From: Achromobacter sp.
GTDB taxonomy: Bacteria; Pseudomonadota; Gammaproteobacteria; Burkholderiales; Burkholderiaceae_B
Reading direction: 5' to 3'
DNA length: 7,922 nucleotides
NCBI GenBank assembly: GCA_003454835.1
Contig: DMTA01000233.1
Span: 1-7,922 of the forward strand
The notes beneath the pieces were generated by a model. The model was not told the origin of the DNA and ran no database searches. It saw only the letters and a list, made by a program, of their open reading frames with translations. Positions 6,488-7,922 of the stretch are shown here, piece after piece; position 1 is the stretch's first letter, and each line of letters starts with the position of its first letter. Position numbers and translations under genes: made by a program.

Positions 6488-6516
6488 CTATCCAAGCCTG
6501 ATAAAGAGCACGATAA

Positions 6517-7134
6517 ATGCCTGATGCCGCAACCTCAAACGCGGCGCCTACGGATTTGGTCGAGCTGGGCCGCATCACTGCAGCCTACGGTGTGAAAGGC
6601 TGGGTTAAAGTGCAGCCGCATTCGGCCAACGCCGAAGTGCTGCTCTCAGCGTCTCAATGGTGGTTGACTCGCCCTGTGCCTGAATTGGCGCGGGGCGCTG
6701 TCGCGTCTGCGCCTGTCGCATTCAAGATCTTGCAAGTCCGTTCGCAGGGGGCCACCGTGGTGGCGCAACTGCAGGGCATCGCGGATCGCGATCAGGCCGA
6801 AGCGCTTCGCGGACATACCGTGCAAGCGCCGCGCGGATCATTTCCCGCGCCCGAGGAAGACGAATACTACTGGGTCGATCTCATTGGTTGCGCGCTGTAC
6901 TCCAGCGCCAACGGCGAACCCACGCGAATCGGCGTGGTCAGCGAAGTCCTCGACAACGGTGCTCACGCCGTGTTGAAGGTCCTGCTGCAGAAGGGCGAAG
7001 GCGAAAGCCCCGAACCCGTCCTGGACGCCAAAGGCCGACCTGCCGAAATGCTTGTTCCGTTCGTACGCGCGCATATCCACGCCGTTGATCTGGCTGCCCG
7101 CCGCATCGACAGCGACTGGCCCGCGGATTTTTGA
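6517..7134 (+). CDS. rimM: Ribosome maturation factor RimM
   Basis: 205 residues. RimM binds uS19 and helps mature the head (3' domain) of the 30S subunit in the cytoplasm. The N-terminal beta-barrel begins [21 protein letters not shown] (about residues 14-34), the family signature. It continues to the A-E-A-L-R-G-H segment near 95-100. The linker carries [12 protein letters not shown] (Y117-Y118-W119), and the C-terminal PRC-barrel ends with EMLVPFV (177-183) and DSDWPADF. There is an ~18-residue loop insertion ([18 protein letters not shown]) before that last strand. AAAGAG at 6503-6508 is a weak ribosome binding site 8 bases before the ATG. It follows rpsP after 124 bases, and its TGA overlaps the trmD ATG by one base. 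Confidence 0.97.
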   Translation: MPDAATSNAAPTDLVELGRITAAYGVKGWVKVQPHSANAEVLLSASQWWLTRPVPELARGAVASAPVAFKILQVRSQGATVVAQLQGIADRDQAEALRGHTVQAPRGSFPAPEEDEYYWVDLIGCALYSSANGEPTRIGVVSEVLDNGAHAVLKVLLQKGEGESPEPVLDAKGRPAEMLVPFVRAHIHAVDLAARRIDSDWPADF

Positions 7135-7922
7135 TGCGTATCGACGTCCTTACGCTATTTCCCGAAATGTTCGGGGTGGTGCGCGACCTCGGCGTCACCG
7201 GCCGGGCTCACGCCCAGGGCCGGTGGCAGCTTCATGCCTGGAATCCGCGCGATTTCACGCATGACGTACACCGCACCGTGGACGACCGCCCCTACGGCGG
7301 CGGCCCCGGCATGGTGATGATGCCGGGTCCCTTGGAAGCCGCCGTCAATGCCGCCCAACAGGCGCGCGCCGGACAGGGCCTGGATCCCGCCCCGGTGGCG
7401 CTGCTTGCGCCGGTCGGCCGGCGCTATGACCAGGCCGGCGCCGAAGCCTTGGCCGCCAGCGATGGCCTCATTCTCATCTGCGGCCGTTACGAAGGCGTGG
7501 ACCAGCGCTTCATTGACCGCTGCGTGACACAGGAAATCTCGCTGGGCGACTTCGTTCTCTCTGGTGGTGAAATCGCGGCGCTTGCCGTGATCGATGCCGC
7601 CGTGCGTCTGTTGCCGGGCGTGCTCAACGACGGGGATTCCGCCTTGCAGGATTCCTTCAACGACACCTTGTCCGGCCTGTTGGACAGCCCGCATTACACG
7701 CGCCCGGAAGTTTACGAGGGTGTAGCGGTGCCGGCGCCGTTGCTGAGCGGGCATCACGCCAACATCGCGCGCTGGCGGCGCGAGCGTTCGCTGGCATTGA
7801 CTGCCGCACGCCGGCCCGAACTCATCGAATCGGCGCGCGCAAAGGGCTGGCTGAGCAAGCTGGACGAGCGCTATCTGGCCGAGTTGGCCGGCACGCCGTT
7901 GCCTGCGGAGCCGGCCGCAAGA
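7134..7922 (+). CDS. trmD: tRNA (guanine-37-N1)-methyltransferase TrmD (3' end beyond the window)
   Basis: The frame is open for 263 codons from ATG 7134 to the window edge with no stop, so the gene is nearly complete but 3' partial. TrmD transfers a methyl group from S-adenosylmethionine to N1 of G37 in tRNAs that have G36, preventing +1 frameshifts. It begins [13 protein letters not shown] and contains [14 protein letters not shown] (49-62). The SPOUT trefoil-knot SAM site is formed by [13 protein letters not shown] (113-125) and [13 protein letters not shown] (134-146). The family's conserved Arg (R158, before LLPGVL) and the catalytic-base Asp in QDSF (D173) are present, followed by [12 protein letters not shown] and [16 protein letters not shown]. 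The start overlaps the rimM stop (TGATG), with no separate ribosome binding site, indicating coupling. E. coli TrmD is 255 residues, so the extra C-terminal residues ([12 protein letters not shown] onward) are a short extension. rplS is expected next. Confidence 0.97.
   Translation, partial: MRIDVLTLFPEMFGVVRDLGVTGRAHAQGRWQLHAWNPRDFTHDVHRTVDDRPYGGGPGMVMMPGPLEAAVNAAQQARAGQGLDPAPVALLAPVGRRYDQAGAEALAASDGLILICGRYEGVDQRFIDRCVTQEISLGDFVLSGGEIAALAVIDAAVRLLPGVLNDGDSALQDSFNDTLSGLLDSPHYTRPEVYEGVAVPAPLLSGHHANIARWRRERSLALTAARRPELIESARAKGWLSKLDERYLAELAGTPLPAEPAAR

Noticed and set aside
1..7922. CRISPR array, insertion sequence, tRNA gene or phage-type genes
   Set aside because: No regularly spaced repeats, transposase-like proteins, terminal inverted repeats with target duplications, or cloverleaf sequence were visible on either strand.

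Overview
The window is GC-rich and reads as betaproteobacterial chromosome, most likely Alcaligenaceae (Bordetella/Achromobacter type). The basis is the protein flavour of AlaRS, bS16, RimM and TrmD, the strong G/C preference at third codon positions and the TAGAAT/TATAAT-type promoters. The genus is inferred, not proven. There are nine protein genes: eight on the + strand and one on the - strand.

Region 1 (1-1974) is the 3' end of a type IV pilus operon resembling the thin-pilus (PilR-PilS-...-PilV) arrangement of conjugative plasmid R64. It holds the last ~73 residues of a PilR/GspF-like inner-membrane protein, a PilS-type prepilin with a clear cleavage and methylation site, and a PilV-like minor pilin/tip protein overlapping pilS by ATGA. 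A GC-rich stem-loop followed by T4 separates pilR from pilS. No shufflon segments or recombinase follow PilV, so its C-terminal domain appears fixed.

Region 2 (1975-5003) holds alaS (alanyl-tRNA synthetase, 874 aa, all domains and zinc ligands present) with its own TATAAT promoter. A TusA-family sulfur carrier gene follows, overlapping alaS by one base (TGATG). A strong bidirectional intrinsic terminator closes the unit. Both products act on translation or tRNA (tRNA charging and, probably, tRNA thiolation), so coupling is plausible.

Region 3 (5069-6066) holds a - strand gene for a secreted or periplasmic protein of unknown function that seems to contain two copies of a ~50-residue unit, and a ~400-base spacer with only weak small ORFs.

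Region 4 (6067-7922) is the classical rpsP-rimM-trmD operon (rplS expected just outside): ribosomal protein bS16, the 30S maturation factor RimM and the tRNA m1G37 methyltransferase TrmD. The last is open at the window edge. It has an extended -10 promoter upstream of rpsP. The 124-base rpsP-rimM spacer can form two mutually exclusive stems, a candidate for the unequal expression known for this operon in E. coli.

Most of the window is ordinary core genome. The parts most worth a second look are the shufflon-less PilV without Glu5, the alternative structures before rimM, the palindrome at the predicted alaS transcription start, and the duplicated exported protein. I saw no evidence for a wholly new system, mobile element, CRISPR array or tRNA gene.
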